From NCBI GenBank assembly GCA_035438985.1, contig DAORJK010000002.1, forward strand, positions 124,001 to 188,000: a stretch of 64,000 bases of DNA. The letters run 5' to 3'. Of this stretch, positions 18,026 to 27,309 are shown one piece after another. The stretch comes from UBA4408 sp002389785. Its GTDB lineage: Bacteria; Bacteroidota; Bacteroidia; UBA4408. The notes under the pieces are model-generated. The model worked only from the letters and a program-made list of their open reading frames with translations, was not told the DNA's origin and ran no database searches. Each line of letters starts with the position of its first letter. Position 1 is the first letter of the stretch. Made by a program: the position numbers and the translations under genes.

Positions 18026-18892
18026 TTATAATTCAACCAGTTTTCCATAGGTTTCAGGTCGGCGATCACGGAAAAATTGCCAGGTCGATCGCACAGTATC
18101 AATCATGTCTAAATCGAAATCAGCAATCAACAATTCATCTTTGTCTTCGCTGGCACAGGCAAAAATTTGTCCTCTGGGATCCACAAAATAAGAAGTACCG
18201 TAGAACTTGCCAAGATTCCAAGGCTTTTCAGTTCCAACTCGGTTAATGCATCCCATGAAATATCCATTGGCAGCAGCATGTGCAGGTTGTTCAAGTTTCC
18301 ATAAATATTGTGATAAGCCGGCAACCGTTGCAGAAGGATTATACACAATTTCGGCACCGTTTAATCCCAGGCAGCGTGCTCCATCCGGAAAATGTCGGTC
18401 GTAACAAATGTAAACTCCAACTTTTGCATACTTGGTTTGAAACACAGGATAACCTAGATTTCCGGGCTTAAAGAAAAATTTCTCCCAAAAACCGGTAGTA
18501 TGCGGTATGTGGTTTTTTCGGTATTTTCCGAGATAAGTTCCATCGGCATCAATTACTGCGGCTGTATTGTATAAAACACCCGCTTGTTCCTTTTCATAAA
18601 TCGGAACAATAATCACCATGTTGTATTTTTTAGCGTAAGTTGACATTAAATCTGTAGTGGGACCAGGGACACTCTCGGCTGATTCGTACCATGCTTTATC
18701 TTGTCCCGGACAAAAATAGGGTGTGTTAAAAATTTCCTGTAAGCACAAAATCTGCACTCCTTTTTTTCCGGCTTCTTCTATGTAAGGAATATGTTTTTGA
18801 ATCATTGCATCAATTATTTCCTTGATGCTACCTTCTCCCTCTGTTTTAGGCAAACTCATTTGTATGAGGCCCGATTTGATCATTCTTGGCAT
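18026..18892 (-). CDS. Nitrilase-superfamily hydrolase, beta-ureidopropionase-like
   Basis: A 288-residue C-N hydrolase. The catalytic triad is visible: Glu53 in Leu-Gln-Glu-Ile-Phe-Asn, Lys126 in Tyr-Arg-Lys-Asn-His-Ile-Pro, and Cys163 in Ile-Cys-Tyr-Asp-Arg-His-Phe-Pro. The Arg-His-Phe-Pro extension after the Cys and the following Gly-Ala-Glu-Ile-Val-Tyr-Asn-Pro-Ser-Ala-Thr are typical of beta-ureidopropionase, which hydrolyses N-carbamoyl-beta-alanine to beta-alanine, CO2 and ammonia. N-carbamoylputrescine amidase is the main alternative. It lies 49 bp upstream of the preT-like gene on the same strand, so two of the steps of pyrimidine catabolism are linked here. Confidence 0.85.
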   Translation of the reverse strand: MPRMIKSGLIQMSLPKTEGEGSIKEIIDAMIQKHIPYIEEAGKKGVQILCLQEIFNTPYFCPGQDKAWYESAESVPGPTTDLMSTYAKKYNMVIIVPIYEKEQAGVLYNTAAVIDADGTYLGKYRKNHIPHTTGFWEKFFFKPGNLGYPVFQTKYAKVGVYICYDRHFPDGARCLGLNGAEIVYNPSATVAGLSQYLWKLEQPAHAAANGYFMGCINRVGTEKPWNLGKFYGTSYFVDPRGQIFACASEDKDELLIADFDLDMIDTVRSTWQFFRDRRPETYGKLVEL

Positions 18893-19022
18893 AGTTGATT
18901 AGTGTTAGTGAAACATCTTGTTTATTGGTTAAAGATAATTTTTTTTATATACAAATGCTAACTCTACAAAGCTTTTTAACGCTTTAAACTAATTTTAACG
19001 GATGGTCTTTCGAAGTAAGCAT

Positions 19023-20081
19023 TCACTGCTTCGTGAGTGGTGGTGCGTAAATTTTTTGTAGTAATTGTTTACCAACTGTAATGCGGTAATGCGATTGTTC
19101 GTAATAGTTGGATATTGCATTGGTGATTGAATTTACTCCCGTAAAATCGTAAATATTTTCAGCACCAAAGAGTTGTTGAAGTTTTATTTTTTCGCTTATT
19201 GGGAAAGGAATCTGATCATAATTAGGACCCAAAATGATGGTATATTTTGTCTGATGCTTTTTAAAAAGTGTTTGTATCTCTCCTAAAAATTCCAGGTCTT
19301 CTGCCTTAATTTTCCAGCTGGCGCTTTCCTGTTGCAAGGTTGCTCGGTTGGTGAATTTTGATTTGTTTGCCATAAAGTAAGCAGTGCTATCTTTGGTTAA
19401 CAGGGCTTCGGCACCGGTATTTATTACTTCATTGCTCAGCGGTAAATAGGTTAATTCATTATGTTTATTTTCAGCTGATACGGGCTTTTTGAAAATGCTT
19501 TCCATATCCGCTGTATAGCTACCGCTCAGCTTGTACTTAGCAACTTTCATAAAGGCAAAATCGGCAAAGTAAAATTTTAAATAAGCACTGTAAAATTCCA
19601 TCCAAGTACCATCCATTGAATAGGGATGATGAATGTAGGCAGGACCTTGAAAAAACTTTTGTGTGTTTTTAAAATTCAGAAACAATTTATTGTCAAGTAA
19701 TATTAACACATGTTTTATGCTGTCGCCTTGTGCGTCAATCAATTTAAGCTTGTTGTAAATATTAAAGATACATTCACCGGGAACACCAAATTTGAAAGGT
19801 CTACATGGTTGAATATAAGTACACCAATCGGAAGTTAAAAAAGCCAATGTTTTTGAATTGCCGAAAGTAAAAGAATTGTAATGTTGCTGAGGAGTGTTTT
19901 GTAAGTATCTTTCCACTGCAATATAATCATCACTTACCGGAATTAATGCTGTTGATTTTTGTTCGAGTGGTAAAAAGAAACCATAAGGATCAAATACAAA
20001 AAAGGAAATCACTATACATAAAATAGGTAGTGAAAGCAGAAAGAGCTGGCGAAATAATTTTTTATAGTTTCCTGTTTCCAT
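19023..20081 (-). CDS. SGNH-hydrolase-like membrane-anchored protein, MBOAT partner
   Basis: A 352-residue protein with one N-terminal membrane helix (about 12-28) and an extracytoplasmic domain. A Phe-Gly-Asn-Ser-Lys-Thr motif near residue 73 resembles block I of SGNH/GDSL-like partners of MBOAT acyltransferases such as AlgJ, AlgX and DltD; the Asp of the usual Gly-Asp-Ser is Asn here. A C-terminal His in a Tyr-Glu-Gln-Ser-His-Tyr-Arg segment could be the catalytic His. It starts 2 bp after the MBOAT stop, so the two are co-translated. The pair probably transfers acetyl groups to a cell-surface polymer. The substrate is unknown. Confidence 0.65.
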   Translation of the reverse strand: METGNYKKLFRQLFLLSLPILCIVISFFVFDPYGFFLPLEQKSTALIPVSDDYIAVERYLQNTPQQHYNSFTFGNSKTLAFLTSDWCTYIQPCRPFKFGVPGECIFNIYNKLKLIDAQGDSIKHVLILLDNKLFLNFKNTQKFFQGPAYIHHPYSMDGTWMEFYSAYLKFYFADFAFMKVAKYKLSGSYTADMESIFKKPVSAENKHNELTYLPLSNEVINTGAEALLTKDSTAYFMANKSKFTNRATLQQESASWKIKAEDLEFLGEIQTLFKKHQTKYTIILGPNYDQIPFPISEKIKLQQLFGAENIYDFTGVNSITNAISNYYEQSHYRITVGKQLLQKIYAPPLTKQ

Positions 20082-20083
20082 AC

Positions 20084-21562
20084 TTAAAATTGAAAATAAA
20101 TAAATTGTGCTTTTTCAAATACACCAAAAAACAAGGTGAAGTAGATGAGGAAAAAGTAAAATGACCATTTAAGTATTGTGTTTTTTTGTTTAAAACTTTC
20201 CCAAATCGATTTTTGTTCGTCTAGTCTATCAAACAACATAAGAAATACAATTCCGGCTATAGCCAGCATAAAATCGAGCTGACTTTGATTCAGATACAAG
20301 TATTTTAATCGAGCAAAATTTGTGTTGCTAAGTACATCTAAAGTTGATTGAAATAAATTGGAGCCAAGATTTGAAACGATGTAAAATCCATCACTCATGC
20401 TTGTTACTCTAAAAAATATCCATGCAAGTGCAGCTAGAATAAATACCCAACTTTGATGAATAAATTTGTGCAGCATTGGATAGTTTATTAAGCCGGTACG
20501 CAGAGCGATTTTTTCTTGTAGCGGTTTACTAATAATTCCTGTAATTAAATAAATGCTGTGTAAAAATCCCCAAAATACAAAGGTCCAATTTGCGCCATGC
20601 CACAAACCACTTATCATAAAAACAATGAACAAATTCAGGTACCTTCGATTAACTGAAACTCTGTTTCCTCCTAAGGGAATATACAAATAGTCGCGGAACC
20701 AAGTCGACAAAGAGATGTGCCAACGGCTCCAAAATTCAGCAATGTTTTGAGAAAGGTAGGGACGTTTAAAATTTGTCATTAATTCAAATCCCATCACTCT
20801 TGCCGAGCCAATAGCTATATCTGAATATCCCGAAAAATCACAGTAAATTTGAAAAGTAAAAAACACCGTCGCTACAACCAATGAAATCCCTTCATAGAGG
20901 TGCGGTTGATCGTAAACCTGATTTACAAAAAGTGATAAACGGTCGGCTATTACTACTTTTTTAAACATTCCCCATGCCATGAGTTTAAGTCCGGAAACAG
21001 CTTTATCGTAGTTAAAATATTTTTTCTCATGAAACTGATGCAGTACATTTTGTGGGCGCTCAATTGGGCCAGCCACCAGCTGTGGATAAAACATCACATA
21101 CAAAGCATAAATACCAAAATGTCGTTCCGCTTTTTGATTTCCTCGATATACTTCAATGGTATAACTCATTGCTTGAAATGTATGAAACGACAATCCAATA
21201 GGCAACAATATTTCGAGATACGGAATGGGGTTACTAAGTTGAAAATTTCCGAGTAAATCAGTAATGTTTTGATTAATAAAATTGTAGTATTTAAATACTG
21301 CCAACACTCCAACATTTGCAATAATACTTAGCGAAAGCAAGAGTTTTTTGTTCTTAGGAGCAGCATTTTCAATCCATATTCCGGCAAAATAATCGATCAC
21401 AATTGTGCCCGCTAAAATTAAGATGTACACGGGTACAAAAAACATATAGAAATAGCAGCTGGCCACCAATAATAAGAGCCATCGCATGCGATGAGGTAAA
21501 CCGAAAAATAACAGGCTTACAATTGGAAAAAATAACAAAAACTCAAGGGAGTTAAAAAGCAT
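20084..21562 (-). CDS. MBOAT-family O-acyltransferase (AlgI/DltB-like)
   Basis: A 492-residue inner-membrane protein with about 11 hydrophobic segments. It opens with the usual Phe-Asn-Ser-Leu-Glu-Phe-Leu-Leu-Phe-Phe-Pro start. It carries Tyr-Arg-Gly-Asn, Pro-Gln-Leu-Val-Ala-Gly-Pro-Ile-Glu-Arg, Phe-Trp-Ser-Arg-Trp-His-Ile-Ser-Leu-Ser-Thr-Trp-Phe-Arg-Asp-Tyr, and the catalytic Leu-Trp-His-Gly-Ala-Asn-Trp with the conserved His. Length and motifs match AlgI-type enzymes, which move acyl groups across the membrane to an exported glycopolymer. The adjacent SGNH-like protein is the expected partner. Confidence 0.93.
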   Translation of the reverse strand: MLFNSLEFLLFFPIVSLLFFGLPHRMRWLLLLVASCYFYMFFVPVYILILAGTIVIDYFAGIWIENAAPKNKKLLLSLSIIANVGVLAVFKYYNFINQNITDLLGNFQLSNPIPYLEILLPIGLSFHTFQAMSYTIEVYRGNQKAERHFGIYALYVMFYPQLVAGPIERPQNVLHQFHEKKYFNYDKAVSGLKLMAWGMFKKVVIADRLSLFVNQVYDQPHLYEGISLVVATVFFTFQIYCDFSGYSDIAIGSARVMGFELMTNFKRPYLSQNIAEFWSRWHISLSTWFRDYLYIPLGGNRVSVNRRYLNLFIVFMISGLWHGANWTFVFWGFLHSIYLITGIISKPLQEKIALRTGLINYPMLHKFIHQSWVFILAALAWIFFRVTSMSDGFYIVSNLGSNLFQSTLDVLSNTNFARLKYLYLNQSQLDFMLAIAGIVFLMLFDRLDEQKSIWESFKQKNTILKWSFYFFLIYFTLFFGVFEKAQFIYFQF

Positions 21563-21618
21563 ACGCCAACAACTAGTAAATAGGGTATCAGCAAATATCT
21601 AAAAAATACTGAATCAAA

Positions 21619-22677
21619 TTAGTGAGTTAATTGAAGCTTTTGAAAAGGGCTTTCATTTAATTTTACAAAATACGTACCTGCCGGATAATTTGCAAGGTCT
21701 ACCTCAATACGATTCCTGTTGTTTGAGATTGTTTTTGCAAAATAAATTTCCTGCATCTGAATATTCAAAATACGAACGATAGCAGATTCAGAATTTTCGG
21801 TAAGTATTGTAATAACCGAATCTCCGGGCTTGTAACTCAACTGAAAAGTAGGAGAGGTTGTTACAGGATATAAACCGTTGGTTGTACCTTGATAATGAAA
21901 AACAACCGTATTATTGGAAGCATTAGGGGTGGCTAAAGTATCGGATAAAAGGTTGTAAAAAATATCTGCAGGATTAGATAAATTAGTTACAACCGCGATA
22001 GGAGCTGAGGTAAATGTACTATCGAATCGTTGTATGCTTTGATTGCCCCAACTCGAAACATAAAATTTACCGCTTTTTCCTTTACAAATTCCATCGCAGT
22101 TAGATAGGCTAGTTGTTGTAAGAACACTAATTGAGGAGTCTTGTAAACTCACTTTTTTTATGGAAGCATTGGAGCCCCAATTACACATTACTAAGCGTGG
22201 AGTAATTCCGTCGAAGGCATCGTAACAAATACCGTTGGGAGTACTGGTGGTGTTGGCAACAAATACATTAAAATTACGTGTGTAAGTGTTTAGCCTATAA
22301 ATTTTTTTAGCTGAAAAATCCGTAACAAAAAGATTGCCGCTAGGATCATGCGTAATTCCATTTAAAAATCCACTGCCCATAGTTTTCGAATAAACAACAC
22401 TGCCATTGCTGAGTAACAAGGCTGTAATTTTTGTTCCATTGCAACAATACAAGGTATCACCTACAATTTCAATTCCATGAGGGCCGCTTCCTGTAAGTGT
22501 TGTGAATACAGTTTTTACACCATTTTTCAGCGCTATAATTTGATGCGAGCCGGTGTTAGAAATTAAATAGCGTTGTTGTGCATAGTCGTATTCAACACTC
22601 TCGGGACCACTGTAATTTTGAGCCACTGTAAGTTTAAATAGGATGCTGAAAAATAGGCAGGTAAATAGTATTCTCAT
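21619..22677 (-). CDS. Secreted NHL/SMP-30-like beta-propeller protein with T9SS sorting domain
   Basis: A 352-residue protein from the ATG at 22677; an upstream start at 22707 would place ten residues before the signal peptide. The signal peptide ends at Val-Ala-Gln near residue 19. The body has propeller-type repeats: Ser-Gly-Pro-Glu-Ser-Val-Glu-Tyr-Asp, Gly-Pro-His-Gly-Ile-Glu, Leu-Asn-Gly-Ile-Thr-His-Asp and Pro-Asn-Gly-Ile-Cys-Tyr-Asp, as in SMP-30/NHL sugar- or lactone-handling proteins. The last 75 residues form a type A sorting domain ending in Pro-Ala-Gly-Thr-Tyr-Phe-Val-Lys. It lies downstream of a strong terminator that separates it from the cyanophycinase gene. Confidence 0.8.
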   Translation of the reverse strand: MRILFTCLFFSILFKLTVAQNYSGPESVEYDYAQQRYLISNTGSHQIIALKNGVKTVFTTLTGSGPHGIEIVGDTLYCCNGTKITALLLSNGSVVYSKTMGSGFLNGITHDPSGNLFVTDFSAKKIYRLNTYTRNFNVFVANTTSTPNGICYDAFDGITPRLVMCNWGSNASIKKVSLQDSSISVLTTTSLSNCDGICKGKSGKFYVSSWGNQSIQRFDSTFTSAPIAVVTNLSNPADIFYNLLSDTLATPNASNNTVVFHYQGTTNGLYPVTTSPTFQLSYKPGDSVITILTENSESAIVRILNIQMQEIYFAKTISNNRNRIEVDLANYPAGTYFVKLNESPFQKLQLTH

Positions 22678-22690
22678 TGAATTATAGTAT

Positions 22691-22716
22691 AAAAAAAAGC
22701 CGGACAATAGCCCGGC
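22691..22716 (-). terminator. Rho-independent terminator after cyanophycinase
   Basis: Read on the minus strand: a GCCGG / CCGGC stem (22712-22716 with 22699-22703), an 8-base loop and eight consecutive T residues (22698-22691). It lies 18 bp past the cyanophycinase stop, just before the NHL-like gene. Confidence 0.85.
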
Positions 22717-22733
22717 ATTGAAATGAATAATTT

Positions 22734-23609
22734 TTAAGCTTTAGCTAATTTTTCGGGTGATTCGGCAAAAAATTTGCGCTCATTTAAATAATAAAAATTC
22801 CCTTTTGCAAGTACGTGCACCACAAGGTTTTCGATTGAAAGCGGTGTGCCTTGTTCAGCATCTGCAATATTGGAATGACGAATATTGTGACCATCGAAAA
22901 TAAGAACCAAACCTGAACCAATGGCTTCCATTTTATTTCCTTCTTTTACCAACACACCGGTATCTTCACCAAGGCCAATACCAATGCACCCGGGGTTACC
23001 TGCAACGGCTTCGGCAAGACGACCAAAGCGACCACGTTTCACAAAGTGTGAATCAATAATTACATCTTTTAGAAATGCTAAACCGGTAGTAATTTTTACT
23101 TCCCCTTTGCGCATGGCTTCTGTACTGCTTCCCTGATAAATCATGGTATTACTCATGGCCATTGCACCGGCGCTGGTTCCTGCAATCACAAAATCCTCAT
23201 GCATGTAACGGTCGATAATAACCTTTAAAAAATCGGTTCCTCCGAATATCATGCTTAAACGCATTTGATTTCCGCCGGTAAACATTACCCCATCTGCTTT
23301 TTTAATTCGTTCAATGTATTCGGGTAGCAGTGCGTCTTCGCGTTTACGAATGTGCATAACACCTACATTGTTGCAACCAAGTTTTCCAAAGGCATCAATG
23401 TAATTTTCACCAACTTCGATAGGAATCATTGAAGCTGTTGTGATTACTTCAACGAGCGAATCTTTGCCTTTCATTTCTGAAAGAATGCGTTTTAAAATTC
23501 CTTCTTCAAAAAAATTAAGCTTTTCTTTTGGAGTAAAATTAGGCTCTGCATCTGTTCCTTTATCTTCATTCCCCCCCACCGAAATTAATTTTCCTTTTGG
23601 AACTTCCAT
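22734..23609 (-). CDS. cphB: Cyanophycinase
   Basis: A 291-residue peptidase of family S51. The nucleophile motif Gly-Thr-Ser-Ala-Gly-Ala lies at residues 144-149 (Ser146), with Thr-Gly-Gly-Asn-Gln at about 111-115, an Asp-Ser-His-Phe-Val-Lys-Arg-Gly-Arg-Phe-Gly-Arg motif and Gly-Ile-Gly-Leu-Gly-Glu-Asp. These are the hallmarks of cyanophycinase, which cuts the arginine-aspartate storage polymer cyanophycin to beta-Asp-Arg dipeptides. The start at 23609 (Met-Glu-Val-Pro-Lys-Gly-Lys) is chosen because the longer reading begins at a TTG inside a -7 promoter box. Cyanophycin synthetase lies 4 kb away on the other strand, which supports the call. Confidence 0.9.
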   Translation of the reverse strand: MEVPKGKLISVGGNEDKGTDAEPNFTPKEKLNFFEEGILKRILSEMKGKDSLVEVITTASMIPIEVGENYIDAFGKLGCNNVGVMHIRKREDALLPEYIERIKKADGVMFTGGNQMRLSMIFGGTDFLKVIIDRYMHEDFVIAGTSAGAMAMSNTMIYQGSSTEAMRKGEVKITTGLAFLKDVIIDSHFVKRGRFGRLAEAVAGNPGCIGIGLGEDTGVLVKEGNKMEAIGSGLVLIFDGHNIRHSNIADAEQGTPLSIENLVVHVLAKGNFYYLNERKFFAESPEKLAKA

Positions 23610-23633
23610 GAATTTTATTTTTTGGTTAGCACA

Positions 23634-23641
23634 CAAAATTA
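23634..23641 (-). promoter_or_regulatory. -7 promoter element (TAnnTTTG) for cyanophycinase
   Basis: TAATTTTG on the minus strand is a perfect -7 match ending 24 bp before the ATG at 23609. A TTTG lies further upstream, but with a spacer of about 27 bp, too long for a standard -33. The in-frame TTG at 23636 lies in this box. Confidence 0.5.
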
Positions 23642-23730
23642 GGTTTTTAAACCCTGTTCAGAGAGCTACAAAGAATAAAAATTCAACAGGTTGCTAACAA
23701 TGTTTTGTTCACTTTAAAACTGTGCTCTAC

Positions 23731-25035
23731 TTACAATTTTATGAGTTTGTAGGTGTAATTTCCCTGCTTTATAAAATACACTCCTGCATCTAATTGTTCA
23801 ATATTCAGTAGCATTTTCGATGCCTGAGGAACAACAGTTTGAATCAGTCTGCCATCGCTTCCAAAAATTTTTATTGAATTGTTCGGATCAGAATAGTTGG
23901 CTGTAGTAAGATAAGTATAGCTTTTGGCAGGATTGGGAAACAAACTAAATAATGCTGTATTTGAAACATTAGAAAGGCCGGTTGCCGTAGTAAACACTTG
24001 TTGATAGTTCTGCGCATATTCATATTGAGAACCACAAGTGCTTACTGCATCCCAGTTAATAGACCAAGTCATCATGCCACGCAAATTTGTATAACCCGAA
24101 GCTTGTACAAGCGTATAATTTCCGGGCTTAGGACCAATTCCCAATAAATAGTTCAACGCATTTTTAACCGCTGTAGTATCTGCAAAGCCACCACCGGCAG
24201 CCGAGGTACAAGCCGGCAAACCTACCGCGATTTTGGAAGCAGGTAGTCCTTGAAAAAATCCACCACCGGTGTTGAAACCCTGTATTGCAGCCTCTGTCAT
24301 CGCTATAATGAAATCGCTGTTGCCTTGGGTATAAATTTGTCCATCAATACCAAACATAGAGCCGCTGTTATACAATTGAACTTGCAAAATATCTATCGAA
24401 TCGCGCAAGGCATGCACCAATGGAAGGTAACCGCCCCATATTCCGCCAAAGGCTGATTGTCCTCCTTGGATATAGGCAGTTTCAGGAGCCATGGTAAGCC
24501 ATAATTTTGAATTATGATTGAGTCGGTAATTGCTCATTATTTGTTGTATGGCATCTATCAAATTAATTTGTGCAACATTTGTTGGTGAAGCAATCGTTCC
24601 ACCCAAAGCTAAAATTGAATTTCCATTTTCAATGTCTATGTCAATACCATCAAATCCATAAGTGTTAATCAATCCTGTTAAAGAACTTACAAAGGCATTT
24701 TTATTTACTACACTGGTTAAATCGATACTTGTATTTGCGCCACCAATGCTTAACAGAACTTTTTTTCCAAGCGATTGCATGGTTTGAATTTGAGTAATAA
24801 ACTGCGCTTGTGTGATGCCATCTGGAACAAAAGTCATGGTCATGTCGCTTGGAGAAGTTGGCACAGCAAAGGCTACTTCTATAATTGTATATCGCGAATC
24901 AATTTGAGTGAAAGGAATATAAGGAGCATTTACATCATTCCAGTTATGCCAATAACCAATAAGGTCGGACGAAAACAAGGGCAGGGCGCAAAAAAATTGA
25001 ATCTTTAGAAACAGTATAAAAAATATTTTTTTCAT
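23731..25035 (-). CDS. GH18 chitinase-like secreted protein with T9SS sorting domain
   Basis: A 434-residue protein with a signal peptide (about 1-23). The GH18 TIM barrel is marked by Ile-Gly-Tyr-Trp-His-Asn-Trp (first strand), Leu-Leu-Ser-Ile-Gly-Gly (about 94-99) and the catalytic Asp-Gly-Ile-Asp-Ile-Asp-Ile-Glu at 129-136, with Glu136 as acid/base. Later strands carry Leu-Thr-Met-Ala-Pro-Glu, Val-Gln-Leu-Tyr-Asn and Met-Thr-Trp-Ser-Ile-Asn-Trp-Asp. All expected active-site features are present, so chitinase or endo-N-acetylglucosaminidase activity is likely. The final 75 residues are a type A sorting domain. It lies 12 bp downstream of the DUF5916 gene. Confidence 0.9.
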   Translation of the reverse strand: MKKIFFILFLKIQFFCALPLFSSDLIGYWHNWNDVNAPYIPFTQIDSRYTIIEVAFAVPTSPSDMTMTFVPDGITQAQFITQIQTMQSLGKKVLLSIGGANTSIDLTSVVNKNAFVSSLTGLINTYGFDGIDIDIENGNSILALGGTIASPTNVAQINLIDAIQQIMSNYRLNHNSKLWLTMAPETAYIQGGQSAFGGIWGGYLPLVHALRDSIDILQVQLYNSGSMFGIDGQIYTQGNSDFIIAMTEAAIQGFNTGGGFFQGLPASKIAVGLPACTSAAGGGFADTTAVKNALNYLLGIGPKPGNYTLVQASGYTNLRGMMTWSINWDAVSTCGSQYEYAQNYQQVFTTATGLSNVSNTALFSLFPNPAKSYTYLTTANYSDPNNSIKIFGSDGRLIQTVVPQASKMLLNIEQLDAGVYFIKQGNYTYKLIKL

Positions 25036-25047
25036 CGTCTAGTAATT

Positions 25048-27309
25048 TTATAATCCAAATGTTGTTGCAAATTTTATAACGATGGTTTGCTGTTCAAGCA
25101 CATTTAGTGATGGCTTGGCAACAAGTGGATGTGTATTAAATAAGGAATTGTATACTATAAATAAGTCGGTGCCTTCTTTCGGATTATAACGTATACGCAA
25201 ATTTCCGCCAAACGAGTCGCTAATGTCATCGTATTGTGCAAGCAATTTTATCGAAAACTTACTAGAAGCGCTGACAACAATATTTGCAGCAAGCAAATTG
25301 CTTTTAAAAAGTGAATTACCATTATCCGAAAAGCCGGTTGGAAATTTTATTTCATTAAATTCATAATTCGCCCCAACACGTAGGTAACGATTTATGAAAT
25401 AGCTAAAATCAGGTGCAGCCTTAAAGCGCAATCCTCCATAAAAATCGCCTATTTGTGTAGTGAAGCCTAAGGTGTAATTTTTAGAAACATCATAGGTAAA
25501 ACTTCCTTCGCCTGAATACATTTTATAATATCCTTGCGGCGCTGAAATGTGTTCATTTAAACTAAAGGGTTCAAACAATCGATCTACTTTATATTCAAGA
25601 AGAGTAAAATCCAAAGAAGAACCTTTTTTCCAATCGAGCCCAAATTCGAGTCGTGCTATTTTGGTTTCAGTTAGCTTAGTATCTGTTTTCCACCTATAAT
25701 CTAGCGTAGTATTTACACGCCAAAAATTTAAAGGGAGGTTACGTTTGAACTGAATTTTTTTTCCATTTGAAATTGAAACAAAACCAAATTCTCTTTCGGG
25801 ATTAAAGCCCATTTCGGGATTAAAATTTTTTCCGGCTAATTCAAAATCAAAGGCGTGAGTATAACCTACTCCTGCATTTTTAAAAGCAAAAAGGTTGTAA
25901 AATCCATTGTCATGAAAAGCCGATTTTACTGTTGAATCATAAGTTGTAGCAATACCAAATCCGGCTAACCACTTATCATTGAAAAAATGAACCAGGTCAA
26001 CTCCTATACTTTGATTGTGCGCTTTGCTGTTGTCGAGTGTAACTTTATTGGTGACAATGCCGCCCCAAAAGCTTCCTTTAGTGTCGTAATATTTTCGTAA
26101 TCGGGCAACACTGAAATTTTTTGCTTGTATATTTTTTTCTTTTACTTGTGCAGTTTGCATATTCAATGCACCTACTGTCCAGTTGTTGTATTTACCGGTA
26201 ACTCGAATGCCTCCCAAAATTGGTACAACCGTTCTGTTTTCGAGTCCGATATTCCTCGAATTAAACAATTGTGTTGCTTGTCCTACCTGATAACCAAGAT
26301 ATCCTTTTGACTCCAGAAAAAAGTTCCGCTTCTCCGGCAAATTAATGGCATATTTAGTAAAGTTGATGATTCGATTATCTACTTCTGCTTGAGCAAAATC
26401 AGTATTAACAGTTAGATTTAGCGTAAAATTTTTTGAAATTCCATATTTAATATCTGCACCTAAATTGCTAAGTATTTTGTCGATGGTTTCATCTTTTACA
26501 AAATGTTTACACGTAAAAAAAGTGGAAGTGTAATCATAGCCATTTCCTGCATTGTTGAGTTTACTTTGTTGCTCAAAATTGCTACTCACATAAGGAGTTA
26601 CATAAATTGGCTTTTTGGTTTTTAAATTCGCAAATTCAAGCTCAGCAGCCTGACTTACATTGTTCCATTTATTTTGAAGTGACGAATCGCAACGTGGATA
26701 AGTAATTAATTCATTTTTACGTTTTATAAGTCGAGCAAATCTAAAACCCATGATTGTATTTTCTTTTTGTTCGAAACGAAGCGATGAAAACGGAATTCTA
26801 AATTCGGCGGTATATCCATTACTATCAATCGCTGTGGCTACATCCCAAAAATTATTATAATCATCGTTCATGGATGAACCATTGCTCGAAATTTCAGAAT
26901 CGAATCGAGCGCTTAATGTATTGGTTACAAATAAAACTGAAGTGTTTTTGTCATTGTAAGTATCGAGCTGAACCGATATACCATCGTCTCTTCCCAACTC
27001 AAAATCGCGGTCCATCAGCAAACGAATCATTTTATTCGCCGTACTATCGTAGCAATGAAAACCAACACACAAATAGGCATTGTTGTATAGTAATTTTACT
27101 TCGGTTTTTTCGGTAGGATTGGCTCCCGGAAAGGGTGATGATTGCATGAAATCGGTAAGCGGCTTAATTTGGCTCCACTCGGGTTCAGTTAATTTTCCAT
27201 CCAATTTTATATCCGACTCAATACGTAAAGGATGATACCTTTCTTGTGCTACACAATAAGAATATAAAATACAGGCAAGTAGTGGCAAAATTCTTTTTAT
27301 CCAAAACAT
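25048..27309 (-). CDS. DUF5916 outer-membrane protein with CBM9-like N-terminal domain
   Basis: A 753-residue protein. A signal peptide (about 1-21, Val-Ala-Gln) is followed by a family-9 carbohydrate-binding-like domain at about 25-200, with Ile-Lys-Leu-Asp-Gly-Lys-Leu-Thr-Glu-Pro-Glu-Trp, Tyr-Leu-Cys-Val-Gly-Phe-His-Cys-Tyr-Asp and Glu-Phe-Arg-Ile-Pro-Phe-Ser-Ser-Leu-Arg-Phe. The remaining 550 residues show alternating aromatic beta strands ending in Phe, as in an outer-membrane barrel; this combination is the DUF5916 family. Its role is not established, though glycan binding or uptake is often supposed. It heads a two-gene unit with the chitinase-like gene. Confidence 0.85.
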   Translation of the reverse strand: MFWIKRILPLLACILYSYCVAQERYHPLRIESDIKLDGKLTEPEWSQIKPLTDFMQSSPFPGANPTEKTEVKLLYNNAYLCVGFHCYDSTANKMIRLLMDRDFELGRDDGISVQLDTYNDKNTSVLFVTNTLSARFDSEISSNGSSMNDDYNNFWDVATAIDSNGYTAEFRIPFSSLRFEQKENTIMGFRFARLIKRKNELITYPRCDSSLQNKWNNVSQAAELEFANLKTKKPIYVTPYVSSNFEQQSKLNNAGNGYDYTSTFFTCKHFVKDETIDKILSNLGADIKYGISKNFTLNLTVNTDFAQAEVDNRIINFTKYAINLPEKRNFFLESKGYLGYQVGQATQLFNSRNIGLENRTVVPILGGIRVTGKYNNWTVGALNMQTAQVKEKNIQAKNFSVARLRKYYDTKGSFWGGIVTNKVTLDNSKAHNQSIGVDLVHFFNDKWLAGFGIATTYDSTVKSAFHDNGFYNLFAFKNAGVGYTHAFDFELAGKNFNPEMGFNPEREFGFVSISNGKKIQFKRNLPLNFWRVNTTLDYRWKTDTKLTETKIARLEFGLDWKKGSSLDFTLLEYKVDRLFEPFSLNEHISAPQGYYKMYSGEGSFTYDVSKNYTLGFTTQIGDFYGGLRFKAAPDFSYFINRYLRVGANYEFNEIKFPTGFSDNGNSLFKSNLLAANIVVSASSKFSIKLLAQYDDISDSFGGNLRIRYNPKEGTDLFIVYNSLFNTHPLVAKPSLNVLEQQTIVIKFATTFGL

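Noticed and set aside
23570..23577. Run of seven C bases near the 5' end of the cyanophycinase gene as a possible frameshift or phase-variation site
   Set aside because: The frame is intact through the conserved Val-Gly-Gly-Asn-Glu-Asp segment encoded there; a single tract gives no evidence of variation.
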